From assembly GCF_003052165.1 (NCBI RefSeq), contig NZ_CP024869.1, positions 1,832,001 to 1,896,000 of the forward strand: 64,000 nt of DNA, read 5' to 3'. This document shows positions 56,912-64,000 of this stretch, one piece after another. Source of the stretch: Dietzia sp. JS16-p6b (lineage in GTDB: Bacteria; Actinomycetota; Actinomycetes; Mycobacteriales; Mycobacteriaceae). The first letter of the stretch is position 1. Each line of letters opens with the position of its first letter. The notes under the pieces were generated by a model. It was not told where the DNA came from, did no database searches, and worked only from the letters and a program-made list of their open reading frames with translations. The position numbers and the translations under genes are program-made.

Positions 56912-57820
56912 TCAACCCTCGATCCGTGCGCGGCGGTCGGCGGACAGGTCGGCCAGCCAGAGGGGTTGGAGCATGTGCCAGTCCGCCGGGTGACGGGCTA
57001 TCCCCTCGGCGAACAGGTCGGCCATCGCCTGGACGCCCGCCTCGACGCCCCCGGAGACGTCCACGGGCGGGGTGATCCGCACGCGCATCGTCTCCTCGTC
57101 GGGGTACCAGAACTGCGCCACCAGGAGCGGGGCCCCGGTCTCGACCGCGAGCCTCGCGGCCCCGGCGGGCATGCGGGTGGTCTCACCGAAGAAGGTGACG
57201 GGGACACCGGTGTGCCGCAGGTCGCGCTCGCCGGGCAGGCACACGATCCCGCCCCCGGCGAGGAACTCGCGCAGCGCCTCGAACGGAGGCGTCGGGCCAC
57301 CGGTGTGCGGATAGATGGTGAAGCCCAGGCTCTCCCGGTACGCCAGGAAACGCTGGTACAGCGATTCCGGCTCCAACCTCTCCGCGACCGTCGCGAAGGT
57401 GCCGTACCGGCGGGCCAGCCAAGTCCCGCCGAGATCCCAGTTGGCCGAGTGCGGGAGGGCCACGATCACGCCGCGGCCCCCGGCGAGCGCCGCATCGAGA
57501 TGCTCGACGCCCTCGATGGTCCGATCCATCTCGCGGGCCACCGCCTCGCGGTCCATCGACGGGAGGCGGAACGCCTCCCGCCAGTAACGGGCGTAGGACC
57601 GGAAGGAGTCCCGGATGAGGTCGTCCGGAACCTGTGCCGGCTCGACGCCGAGGACCCGCGACAGGTTCCGGCGTAGTTGGGAGTCCTCGCCCTGACGTCG
57701 GGCGGCGAGATCCGCCCCGGCCCGGAACAGGGCCCGCGCCACCGGTTCGGGAAGCGCGCGGACCACAGCCCACCCCGCGGCGTATCCGAGGTCCGAGAGG
57801 CGCTGGCCCGTGCGGGTCAC
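56912..57820 (-). CDS. patA: Phosphatidylinositol mannoside acyltransferase PatA
   Basis: Transfers an acyl chain onto the mannose of PIM1/PIM2. The 302-residue LpxL-like acyltransferase has the HxxxxD motif HSANWD (124-129), the GGTWLARRYG segment and CLPGERDLRHTGVPVTFFG, and ends in a Trp-rich region (DWHMLQPLWL). GTG 57818-57820 overlaps the pgsA1 stop as GTGA. It stands directly between pgsA1 and pimA, the conserved mycobacterial order. Confidence 0.94.
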   Translation of the reverse strand: MTRTGQRLSDLGYAAGWAVVRALPEPVARALFRAGADLAARRQGEDSQLRRNLSRVLGVEPAQVPDDLIRDSFRSYARYWREAFRLPSMDREAVAREMDRTIEGVEHLDAALAGGRGVIVALPHSANWDLGGTWLARRYGTFATVAERLEPESLYQRFLAYRESLGFTIYPHTGGPTPPFEALREFLAGGGIVCLPGERDLRHTGVPVTFFGETTRMPAGAARLAVETGAPLLVAQFWYPDEETMRVRITPPVDVSGGVEAGVQAMADLFAEGIARHPADWHMLQPLWLADLSADRRARIEG

Positions 57821-58461
57821 AGGTCGCCCGCCGACGGTGACTCGAGCCGGTCGGGCCGCCCGAGGTAGTCGGCCCGCCCGCCCCACACCCGTTGGATGAC
57901 GGTGACGAGGCTGCCCACCGCCACCACCGTGAGCGCGACCGAGAGGGCCCAGGGCACCCCCAGTCCCTCCAGCCCGGCGCCGAGGAGGATCAACACCAGA
58001 CGGTCGGCGCGTTCCATGAGGCCACCGGGCGTGCGCAGTCCGCCGGCGTCCGCACGCGCCTTGGAATAGGAGACCACCTGCGAGAGCACGAGGCAGGCCA
58101 GCAGCATGCCGAGTGCGTACTTGTCGTCGGGGCGCCCGTCCACGAGCCACCACAGCAGGGAGGCGAGTATGACGCCGTCCGCCACCCGGTCCGACACCGC
58201 GTCGACCAGTGCGCCGTACGGGGACCCGCCGTCTCCCGCCCGTGCGACCGCGCCGTCGACCAGGTCGAGCAGGGTGCACAGGGCGATCACTATCGCCCCG
58301 GCGACCAGATGGCCGTTGCCGAAGAGGACCACCGCCGCCGCGCAGGTCAGGATGAGCCCGGTCAGGGTGATGCCGTTGGCCGTGACCCCGATCCGGACCA
58401 GGAACGCCGCGAAGGGGTGCGCCACCTTGGTGACGCCCGACCTTCCGAACTCGCTGAGCAT
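57817..58461 (-). CDS. pgsA1: Phosphatidylinositol phosphate synthase (CDP-alcohol phosphotransferase)
   Basis: Joins inositol 1-phosphate to CDP-diacylglycerol, starting PI and PIM lipids. The 214-residue membrane protein has six helices and the full signature D66-x2-D69-G70-x2-A73-R74-x8-G83-x3-D87-x3-D91. The ATG is preceded by GGGGGAAGAG. It follows the Ap4A phosphorylase by 13 bases. Confidence 0.95.
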   Translation of the reverse strand: MLSEFGRSGVTKVAHPFAAFLVRIGVTANGITLTGLILTCAAAVVLFGNGHLVAGAIVIALCTLLDLVDGAVARAGDGGSPYGALVDAVSDRVADGVILASLLWWLVDGRPDDKYALGMLLACLVLSQVVSYSKARADAGGLRTPGGLMERADRLVLILLGAGLEGLGVPWALSVALTVVAVGSLVTVIQRVWGGRADYLGRPDRLESPSAGDL

Positions 58462-58474
58462 CTCTTCCCCCGAA

Positions 58475-59053
58475 TCAGGTGCGGTCGGGACCGGGCACCG
58501 TCGACCACGCCTCGGCCAGGAGCTGTCGGGTCTGGCGGAGCAGCTGCGGCAGCACCTTGGTGTCGCCGGTCACGGTAATGAAGTTGGCGTCCCCGATCCA
58601 GCGCGGCACGACGTGCTGATGGAGATGGCCGGACAGCGATCCCCCCGCGGCACTGCCCAGGTTGAGTCCCACGTTGAAGGAATCGGGCCGGGACACGGCC
58701 TTGATGACCCGGATGAGGTGCTGCGTGTAGGACATGAGTTCGCGCGACTCGTCGTCGTCGAGATCCTCCAGGTCGGCCACCTTGCGGTACGGCACCACCA
58801 TGGAGTGCCCCGGGTTGTAGGGGTAGAGGTTGAGGACCACGTAGACGGCCGCTCCGCGGGCCACCACCAGACCGTCCTCGTCACTCATCCGGGGGATGTC
58901 GAGGAACGGCTCCCCCGTCATGCCCTCGACGGGCGGGGGCGCCGATTCCGCGATGTAGGCCATGCGATACGGGGTCCACAGCCGTTGGAGACGGTCCTCC
59001 CCCGCCCCGTACTGGCGGTAGCCGTCCGACCGGATCGGCTCCCGGGGCGTCAC
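58475..59053 (-). CDS. HIT-domain Ap4A phosphorylase
   Basis: Counterpart of the mycobacterial Rv2613c enzyme, which splits diadenosine tetraphosphate with phosphate to ATP and ADP. The 192-residue protein has the HIT motif HLHQHVV (143-149) in [12 protein letters not shown], and upstream [19 protein letters not shown] 59051-59053 overlaps the thrS stop. thrS makes Ap4A as a side product in many bacteria, so the neighbour may clear it; that link is inference. Confidence 0.92.
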   Translation of the reverse strand: MTPREPIRSDGYRQYGAGEDRLQRLWTPYRMAYIAESAPPPVEGMTGEPFLDIPRMSDEDGLVVARGAAVYVVLNLYPYNPGHSMVVPYRKVADLEDLDDDESRELMSYTQHLIRVIKAVSRPDSFNVGLNLGSAAGGSLSGHLHQHVVPRWIGDANFITVTGDTKVLPQLLRQTRQLLAEAWSTVPGPDRT

Positions 59054-61152
59054 ACCCGCTCCGCGGTGGGCACGTCGTTGCGCCGCGAGTTGATCCAGTA
59101 CCCGATCTTGTCCATCGCGGCGGTACGCGAGACCCCGTTCAGTTGGGTGCCGTCGGGGAACCGGAAGCTTACCGCCCCCGCCTCCACGTCCCGGTCGCCG
59201 GCCAGCAGCATGAACGGGACCTTGCCGGTCGTGTGGGTGCGGATCTTCTTCTGCATCCGCTCGTCGGCCAGATCGAGCTCGGCGCGGATCCCCCGGCCCC
59301 GGAGCTCGTCGATCACGTCCTCGAGGTGCTTCTCGTGGGCCTCCGCCACGGGGATCCCGACCACCTGCACGGGGGCCAGCCACGCCGGGAACATCCCCGC
59401 GTAGTGCTCGAGCAGGACGGCGAAGAATCGTTCGATCGAACCGAAGAGTGCCCGGTGGATCATCACGGGACGCTTCTTGGTGCCGTCGGCGGCGTTGTAG
59501 GTGAGATCGAAGAGCTCGGGGAGGTTGAAGTCGAGCTGCACGGTGGACATCTGCCAGGTGCGTCCGATCGCATCCCGAGCCTGGACCGAGATCTTGGGGC
59601 CGTAGAACGCCGCCCCGCCCGGGTCCGGGACCAGCTCGAGGCCGGAGTGGGTGGCGACCCGCTCGAGCGTCTCGGTGGCCCGCTCCCAGATCTCGTCGCC
59701 CCCGACGTACTTCTCGGGGTCCTTGGTGGACAGCTCGAGGTAGAAGTCCTCGAGTCCGTAGTCGCGCAGCAGCGAGATGATGAAGGACAGGACGGAGGCG
59801 ATCTCGCCCTCCATCTGCTCCTCGGTGCAGTAGATGTGGGCGTCGTCCTGAGTGAATCCACGAGCGCGGGTGAGGCCGTGGACGACGCCGGATTTCTCGT
59901 AGCGGTAGACCGTGCCGAACTCGAACATCCGCAGGGGCAGTTCGCGGTAGGAGCGGCCGCGGGAGTCGAAGACCAGGTTGTGCATGGGGCAGTTCATGGG
60001 CTTGACGTAGTAGTCCTGACCCGGCTTGGTCTCGTTGCCCTCGGCATCGTACTCGGCGTCGAGCACCATGGGGGGGAACATCCCCTCCGAGTACCAGCTC
60101 AGGTGCTGGGACTTGCGGAAGAGGTCGCCCTTGGTCACGTGGGGCGTGTTGACCAGCGAGTACCCGGCCGCGAGATGGCGGCGTAGGGAGTGCTGTTCCA
60201 TCTCGTTGCGGATGATCCCGCCGCGCGGGTGGAACACCGGGAACCCCGACCCGATCTCGTCCGGGAAACTGAACAGGTCGAGTTCGGTGCCCAACCGGCG
60301 GTGGTCCCTCTTCTCCGCCTCGGCGAGGCGATCGAGGTAGGCGTCCATCGCCTCCGTGCTCTCCCACGCCGTGCCGTAGATGCGCTGGAGGCCGGCGTTC
60401 TTCTGGTCCCCGCGCCAGTACGCCGCGGAGGACCGGGTGAGGGTGAACGCGGGGATGAACTTGGTGGTCGGTGCGTGGGGCCCCCGGCACAGGTCCGACC
60501 AGATCACCTCGCCGGTCCGAGGGTTGAGGTTGTCGTACGCGGTCAGCGCTCCCGCCCCGACCTCCATGATCTCCGCGTCCTCGAGCGCCTCGGCGCCCCC
60601 GGCGTCGCCTGAGTCGGCCCGGCCCTTGTCCTCGACCAGTTCGAGCTTGTAGGGCTCGCCCGCGAGTTCGGCGCGGGCCTCGTCCAGCGAGGCGTACTCG
60701 CGCCGGGCGAACCGCTGGCCCGACTTGATGATCTTCTTCATCCGCTTCTCGAGGTCCTTGAGGTCCTCGGGGGTGAACGGTTCGGCCACGTCGAAGTCGT
60801 AGTAGAAGCCGTTCTCGATCGGCGGGCCGATCCCCAGCTTCGCCTCGGGGAACTTGTCCTGCACGGCCTGCGCCAGGACGTGGGCACAGGAGTGTCTGAT
60901 GACGGACCTGCCGTCCTCGGTGTCCGCACGGACGAGTTCGACCTGGGTGTCCACCTCGGGGACCCACGACAGATCGCGCAGCGCGCCACCCGGGTCGCGC
61001 ACCACCACGATGGTGCCGGGCCCACTCCTGACCTGCAGTTCCCGCTCGGCGAGGATCTTGCCCGCCGGCTCCCCCGCCGGGATGACGGTCGTGGTCACGG
61101 TGCCCGCACCCGTCGCGTCGACGTCGGCTTCCGGCATGCGGTTCTCGGACAC
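59050..61152 (-). CDS. thrS: Threonyl-tRNA synthetase
   Basis: Charges tRNA-Thr. The 700-residue protein has a TGS-like start (about 1-75), an editing domain with [12 protein letters not shown] and [11 protein letters not shown], the class II core (about 270-560) with a zinc Cys in [11 protein letters not shown] and [20 protein letters not shown], and an anticodon-binding C terminus with [16 protein letters not shown]. The GTG start has GAGGAG upstream. A TAGCAT -10 lies before it. Confidence 0.97.
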   Translation of the reverse strand: MSENRMPEADVDATGAGTVTTTVIPAGEPAGKILAERELQVRSGPGTIVVVRDPGGALRDLSWVPEVDTQVELVRADTEDGRSVIRHSCAHVLAQAVQDKFPEAKLGIGPPIENGFYYDFDVAEPFTPEDLKDLEKRMKKIIKSGQRFARREYASLDEARAELAGEPYKLELVEDKGRADSGDAGGAEALEDAEIMEVGAGALTAYDNLNPRTGEVIWSDLCRGPHAPTTKFIPAFTLTRSSAAYWRGDQKNAGLQRIYGTAWESTEAMDAYLDRLAEAEKRDHRRLGTELDLFSFPDEIGSGFPVFHPRGGIIRNEMEQHSLRRHLAAGYSLVNTPHVTKGDLFRKSQHLSWYSEGMFPPMVLDAEYDAEGNETKPGQDYYVKPMNCPMHNLVFDSRGRSYRELPLRMFEFGTVYRYEKSGVVHGLTRARGFTQDDAHIYCTEEQMEGEIASVLSFIISLLRDYGLEDFYLELSTKDPEKYVGGDEIWERATETLERVATHSGLELVPDPGGAAFYGPKISVQARDAIGRTWQMSTVQLDFNLPELFDLTYNAADGTKKRPVMIHRALFGSIERFFAVLLEHYAGMFPAWLAPVQVVGIPVAEAHEKHLEDVIDELRGRGIRAELDLADERMQKKIRTHTTGKVPFMLLAGDRDVEAGAVSFRFPDGTQLNGVSRTAAMDKIGYWINSRRNDVPTAERV

Positions 61153-61242
61153 GGGGGGCGATCTCCTCGGCAGTGGACGACGGGTGACTGCGGGCCACCC
61201 GTGACGGGCGCACCAACTCCGACGACGGACCTGGGCCGGTCC

Positions 61243-61248
61243 ATGCTA
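61243..61248 (-). promoter_or_regulatory. Predicted -10 hexamer (TAGCAT) for thrS
   Basis: TAGCAT on the minus strand, between the copper-module terminator and thrS, about 90 bases before the start. No T-box or S1-like operator structure was recognised in the leader. Confidence 0.42.
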
Positions 61249-61307
61249 CCCGGCGGCCCCCGGAGTCCCGGACCGCCCGGGGGACGTACCGGGACGCTCA
61301 CGCACCC

Positions 61308-61346
61308 GCGGGGCACCCGGCCCGTGTGACGGACCGGGTGCCCCGC
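61308..61346 (-). terminator. Perfect 13-bp stem terminator after the copper module
   Basis: GCGGGGCACCCGG and CCGGGTGCCCCGC pair without mismatch around a 13-base loop, 24 bases past the stop of the membrane protein gene. It separates the copper module from the thrS promoter. It lacks a U tract. Confidence 0.7.
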
Positions 61347-61370
61347 GCGCACTCCTGGTGGGCGCCGTCG

Positions 61371-62297
61371 TCACACGGCCAGAGCCGCGGCTCCGAACCC
61401 GGCCAGGGCGAGCAGGCCGGAGCCCGCGGCGAGCTGCACGAGCCGGTCCGCGGACATGCACTTGAGCAGGAAGTCACCCATCGTGCCGCCGCGGTGCTGG
61501 TGCACGATCGCCATGACCGACGGCCCGCATCGGCCGACCGACACGGCGGCGAACAACGCCGCACCCAGGGCGGGGTTCGCGAGCGCCACGGTGCCCAGGA
61601 AGAGCAGGTAGTACGCGCTCGAACGGATGAAGATCATGAACCCCGGCCCGATCAACGTCCCGAAGTAGAACGAGACCCTCATGGGCCGGCCGACCCGGCG
61701 CAGGTGCCGTGGCAGCTGCTGACGTCGCATGGGGGTGGGCATGCGGACGAGCCCGGTCTCGTGCAGGCCGTACATCAGGGCGAGCAGGGACCATCCCGCC
61801 AACACCGGGGCGACGGGCACCGGCCCCACGACCTGGTTGGCGGCCATGCCCAGGAGCCCCAGGCCCGCGCCCACCGGCAGAGCGGTGAGCAGTGATCCCG
61901 CCAGATGCGCCCCCAGCCGGGCCAGCGCGGACCCGTCGCCGGGACGGTCCGACTGCTTGGGCGCGGCGACGACGCCCGCCACGGACATGCCGCAGGTCGA
62001 CCAGTTCGCGGCGACGGCGGTGAGGGCGGCGGCGCCCACCACTCCGACCGTCAGGGCAACGGATGCGGTGAGCCCACCGACCGCGCCGACGGCGACGGCC
62101 GCACCGACGCCCACCGCCACGGAGGCGGCGGCCACGCCGAGCCTGGTGGCCAGGCCGACGGCGACACCCATCCGGGGACGGATGCCCGGCCGGTCACCCA
62201 GGTCGAGATCGGAGATGTCGGCCACCGTCCTGCCTTCCGCCACGTCGGGCGGAGGGACCTCTGCGAGGTGTGGGGCTGTGGTCTGGGTACTGGTCAT
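61371..62297 (-). CDS. Polytopic membrane protein of the copper module (DsbD/CcdA-like, tentative)
   Basis: Not firmly recognised. The 308-residue protein has a ~40-residue soluble N terminus and about six to seven membrane helices. Cysteines stand at 102 (in NWSTCGMS, just inside a helix), 257 (GRCGPS) and 280. Paired helix-borne cysteines resemble thiol-electron carriers of the DsbD/CcdA group, but the spacing differs. ATG 62295-62297 has GAGGAGGAAC upstream. It is last in an apparent operon with a multicopper oxidase and two cupredoxins, so a role in copper handling or delivery of reductant is likely but unproven. Confidence 0.75.
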   Translation of the reverse strand: MTSTQTTAPHLAEVPPPDVAEGRTVADISDLDLGDRPGIRPRMGVAVGLATRLGVAAASVAVGVGAAVAVGAVGGLTASVALTVGVVGAAALTAVAANWSTCGMSVAGVVAAPKQSDRPGDGSALARLGAHLAGSLLTALPVGAGLGLLGMAANQVVGPVPVAPVLAGWSLLALMYGLHETGLVRMPTPMRRQQLPRHLRRVGRPMRVSFYFGTLIGPGFMIFIRSSAYYLLFLGTVALANPALGAALFAAVSVGRCGPSVMAIVHQHRGGTMGDFLLKCMSADRLVQLAAGSGLLALAGFGAAALAV

Positions 62298-62353
62298 GAT
62301 GTTCCTCCTCGATAGTGGAATGAGCGAGAGATCTGTGTCCGGTTGACGCGTGA

Positions 62354-62707
62354 TCACCGGCGGGGGCTGACGATGACGGTGCCCACCATCTGGGGATGGA
62401 TGGAGCAGGTGACGCGGTAGACACCGGGCTGGTCGAACGTCATCCTGTGCTCGCCCTCGGCGCGGAAGCCGGCTGTCGACGTGAGGCCGTCCACGACGAT
62501 GTCGTGGAACGTCCCTCCGTCGTCGTAGAACCAGGCGACCTCCTCCCCGGCCGTCAGGTGCACCTCCCGGGGGTCGAAGGCGACGTTGCGCACCGTGACC
62601 CTGGTCGGCTCCGGGGAGCTCCCGCACCCGGTGACCGCGAGGACCGCGGCGGCCACGACGGCCAGGCCCGGGTGTCGACGTGGGAGACCCGTCCGGGTGC
62701 GGGTCAT
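62354..62707 (-). CDS. Cupredoxin-domain lipoprotein (second copy)
   Basis: Exported copper-binding lipoprotein. The 117-residue protein has a basic N terminus, a hydrophobic stretch, and a lipobox LAVTGC with the lipid Cys28. The cupredoxin ligands are His68 (FHD) and CSIHPQM (Cys101, His104, Met107), a complete type 1 copper set. ATG 62705-62707 overlaps the preceding cupredoxin stop as ATGA. The charge and loop before His68 (FYDDGGT) differ from the first copy, so the two are paralogues, not a recent duplication. Confidence 0.92.
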   Translation of the reverse strand: MTRTRTGLPRRHPGLAVVAAAVLAVTGCGSSPEPTRVTVRNVAFDPREVHLTAGEEVAWFYDDGGTFHDIVVDGLTSTAGFRAEGEHRMTFDQPGVYRVTCSIHPQMVGTVIVSPRR

Positions 62708-63063
62708 TCTTCGACCATCACCTCCCCGGTCATCTGGGCGTGCGGGGTGCAGTGGTAGCCGTAGACGCCGGCGGTGTCGAACGTCTGCGAGTAGCTCCCC
62801 TCCGTCTGGAGTTCGGAGGCGAAACTCATCGGCGCGTCGTCGTCGGAGACGACGTCGTGGGGAAGGGAGGCCTCCCAGACCCATTCGACGGTGTCCCCCG
62901 GCTTGATCGTCACGACCGCGGGGTCGTAGCTCATGTCGAGGACACGGACCTGCACGGTGGTGCCGGAGGAGGCGCCCCCGGTCCCGCCGTCAGAAGAGCA
63001 CCCGGTCGTCAGCAGGACCGCCGACACGGCGATCGCGGCGATCTTGGCGGTGTGTCGCAACAT
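62704..63063 (-). CDS. Cupredoxin-domain lipoprotein (first copy)
   Basis: Exported lipoprotein with a lipobox LTTGC (lipid Cys22) and a Gly/Ser linker (25-34). The type 1 copper ligands are His69 (LPHDV) and CTPHAQM (Cys105, His108, Met111). The 119-residue size matches a single plastocyanin/pseudoazurin-like domain. It lies 6 bases after the multicopper oxidase and overlaps the second cupredoxin, so all are co-translated. A role in passing electrons or copper to or from the oxidase is plausible. Confidence 0.93.
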   Translation of the reverse strand: MLRHTAKIAAIAVSAVLLTTGCSSDGGTGGASSGTTVQVRVLDMSYDPAVVTIKPGDTVEWVWEASLPHDVVSDDDAPMSFASELQTEGSYSQTFDTAGVYGYHCTPHAQMTGEVMVEE

Positions 63064-63069
63064 CGTCAG

Positions 63070-64000
63070 TTACCTCTCGTAGTAGAAGTTGGTCGTCATC
63101 CCGGCGTCCAGGTGGTAGGCGTTGTGGCAGTGGAACATCCACGCCCCCGGGTTGTCGGCGTCGAACTCGAACGCCAGATTCTGGCCCGGGTGGATGATCA
63201 CGGTGTCTCGCCGCAACCCGCCGTACTCCGGGACCCCGAACGTGTGTCCGTGCAGGTGCATGGGGTGCCACATCGTCGTGTTGTTGGTCATCTCGACGCG
63301 GATGCGCTCCCCCGTCCGCATGGTCACCTTCCCGACATCCGGTCCGGCGATCCCCCACACGTAATCCGAGGGCGACTGGATGAGTTCCAGTCGGAAGGTC
63401 CGATCCGGGGACCGCGCCGGCAGTGCGGAGGCCTCGGTGGCCCGGAGGCCCGAGTCCTGAACCGGCGTGCGGTCCAGCTCGGGTATCCGGCCGGACCGGG
63501 CGAGGTCGACGCTGGTGACCGAGTCCCGGCTGCGCAGGGTCGTGGCGACGAAGTCGTCCGTGCCCTCCACCCGCGCGACCACGGGCCACGTGCCGGAGCC
63601 GACCTCGACCAGGACGTCGACCCGCTGGGCCATCCCCACGAGCACGGACGCGGCATCCACCGGTTCGCAGGGGAACCCGTCGGTCTCGATGACCCGCATC
63701 ATGCGACCTCCCACGGCCACGCGGTACGGCGTCTCCGCCGCGGCGTTGATGATGCGGAGCCTCGCGGTGGCGCCCGGGGGTGCCACCAGCGGCTCGGCGT
63801 CGGCGGTGGGTCGGCCGTTGATCAGGTGCACCGGGTAGGAGATGTGCTGGGTCATCCCGCCGAGTTCCACGGACTCCGGATGCGGCCCGGCGGTCCGCGC
63901 CATGGCCTCCGGATCCACCGGGGTCGTGGTCGTCGTCGTCACGGATCCGTGACCCTGGTGCCCTCCGTGTCCCCCGTGGCCCGCGTGCCCACCCAGCGCC
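63070..64000 (-). CDS. Multicopper oxidase, C-terminal part (5' part outside window)
   Basis: Oxidises Cu(I) or organic substrates with reduction of oxygen to water; usually exported and used in copper resistance. The visible 310 codons run open to the window edge. They contain a cupredoxin domain with YPVHLINGRP, and the last domain with the copper motifs HPMHLHGHTF and FHCHNAYHLDAGM (type 1, 2 and 3 ligands). Ahead of these, at 63945-63998, a His/Gly linker (GGHAGHGGHGGHQGHG) may gather copper. The GTG at 63942 is not the start, since the frame continues upstream. First gene of the copper module within view. Confidence 0.93.
   Translation of the reverse strand, partial: ALGGHAGHGGHGGHQGHGSVTTTTTTPVDPEAMARTAGPHPESVELGGMTQHISYPVHLINGRPTADAEPLVAPPGATARLRIINAAAETPYRVAVGGRMMRVIETDGFPCEPVDAASVLVGMAQRVDVLVEVGSGTWPVVARVEGTDDFVATTLRSRDSVTSVDLARSGRIPELDRTPVQDSGLRATEASALPARSPDRTFRLELIQSPSDYVWGIAGPDVGKVTMRTGERIRVEMTNNTTMWHPMHLHGHTFGVPEYGGLRRDTVIIHPGQNLAFEFDADNPGAWMFHCHNAYHLDAGMTTNFYYER

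Noticed and set aside
58475-61216. One 913-codon minus-strand frame that could look like a fusion ahead of the HIT protein
   Set aside because: Its first 720 codons are out of frame with thrS and read nonsense; only the last 192 codons are the HIT enzyme, with its own GTG overlapping the thrS stop.
61153-61307. T-box leader before thrS (likewise alaS and aspS)
   Set aside because: No T-box sequence or antiterminator pairing seen; leaders appear too short.

Overview
The window is about 70% G+C and almost fully coding. It carries the core chromosome of a mycolic-acid actinobacterium (order Mycobacteriales/Corynebacteriales). Diagnostic genes are the phosphatidylinositol mannoside set (pgsA1, patA, pimA), the mycobacterial-type integration host factor mihF, a PriA without helicase motifs, an EF-P with a PGKGP loop, and Ap4A phosphorylase next to thrS. 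Gene order resembles Corynebacterium, Dietzia and Gordonia. A Dietzia-like genus is my best guess, but the sequence alone does not prove it.

Layout, left to right. (1) 1-8.3 kb: riboflavin genes (ribBA, partial; ribE; ribD), rpe, rsmB, fmt, def and priA. (2) 8.3-12.2 kb: metK, coaBC, rpoZ, gmk, mihF. (3) 12.6-21.5 kb: the pyrimidine operon pyrR-pyrB-pyrC-membrane protein-carA-carB-pyrF, with a PyrR-binding RNA loop beside the first ribosome binding site and every junction overlapping. (4) 21.5-31.4 kb: nusB, efp, an M24 peptidase, aroB-aroK-aroC, a divergent AraC regulator/Baeyer-Villiger-type monooxygenase pair, then aroE and mltG. (5) 31.5-41.3 kb: ruvX, alaS, a 51-residue unknown protein, rarA, a Tat-exported phosphodiesterase-like protein, aspS and hisS. 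(6) 41.3-51.8 kb: a metallo-hydrolase, a membrane-anchored cyclophilin, rel, apt, secF-secD-yajC, and ruvB-ruvA-ruvC behind a LexA/SOS box. (7) 51.8-61.2 kb: yebC, pdxT-tesB-pdxS, a LemA-like membrane protein, pimA, patA, pgsA1, an Ap4A phosphorylase and thrS. (8) 61.4-64 kb: a copper module made of a multicopper oxidase (cut by the window edge), two cupredoxin lipoproteins and a polytopic membrane protein, closed by a perfect 13-bp terminator hairpin.

All genes except the monooxygenase, the phosphodiesterase-like protein and the cyclophilin lie on the minus strand, many with ATGA/GTGA/TGATG overlaps that imply translational coupling. Several genes (rpe, araC, the monooxygenase, rarA) have a -10 hexamer 6-7 bases before the start codon, which predicts leaderless mRNAs.

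Three genes expected to be essential (carA, aspS, hisS) are each split by a one-base shortening of a G/C run. I read these as sequence errors rather than true pseudogenes. No CRISPR array, insertion sequence, prophage, tRNA or rRNA was seen. The least explained items are the 51-residue ORF between alaS and rarA, the copper module, and the LemA-like protein in the PIM locus.
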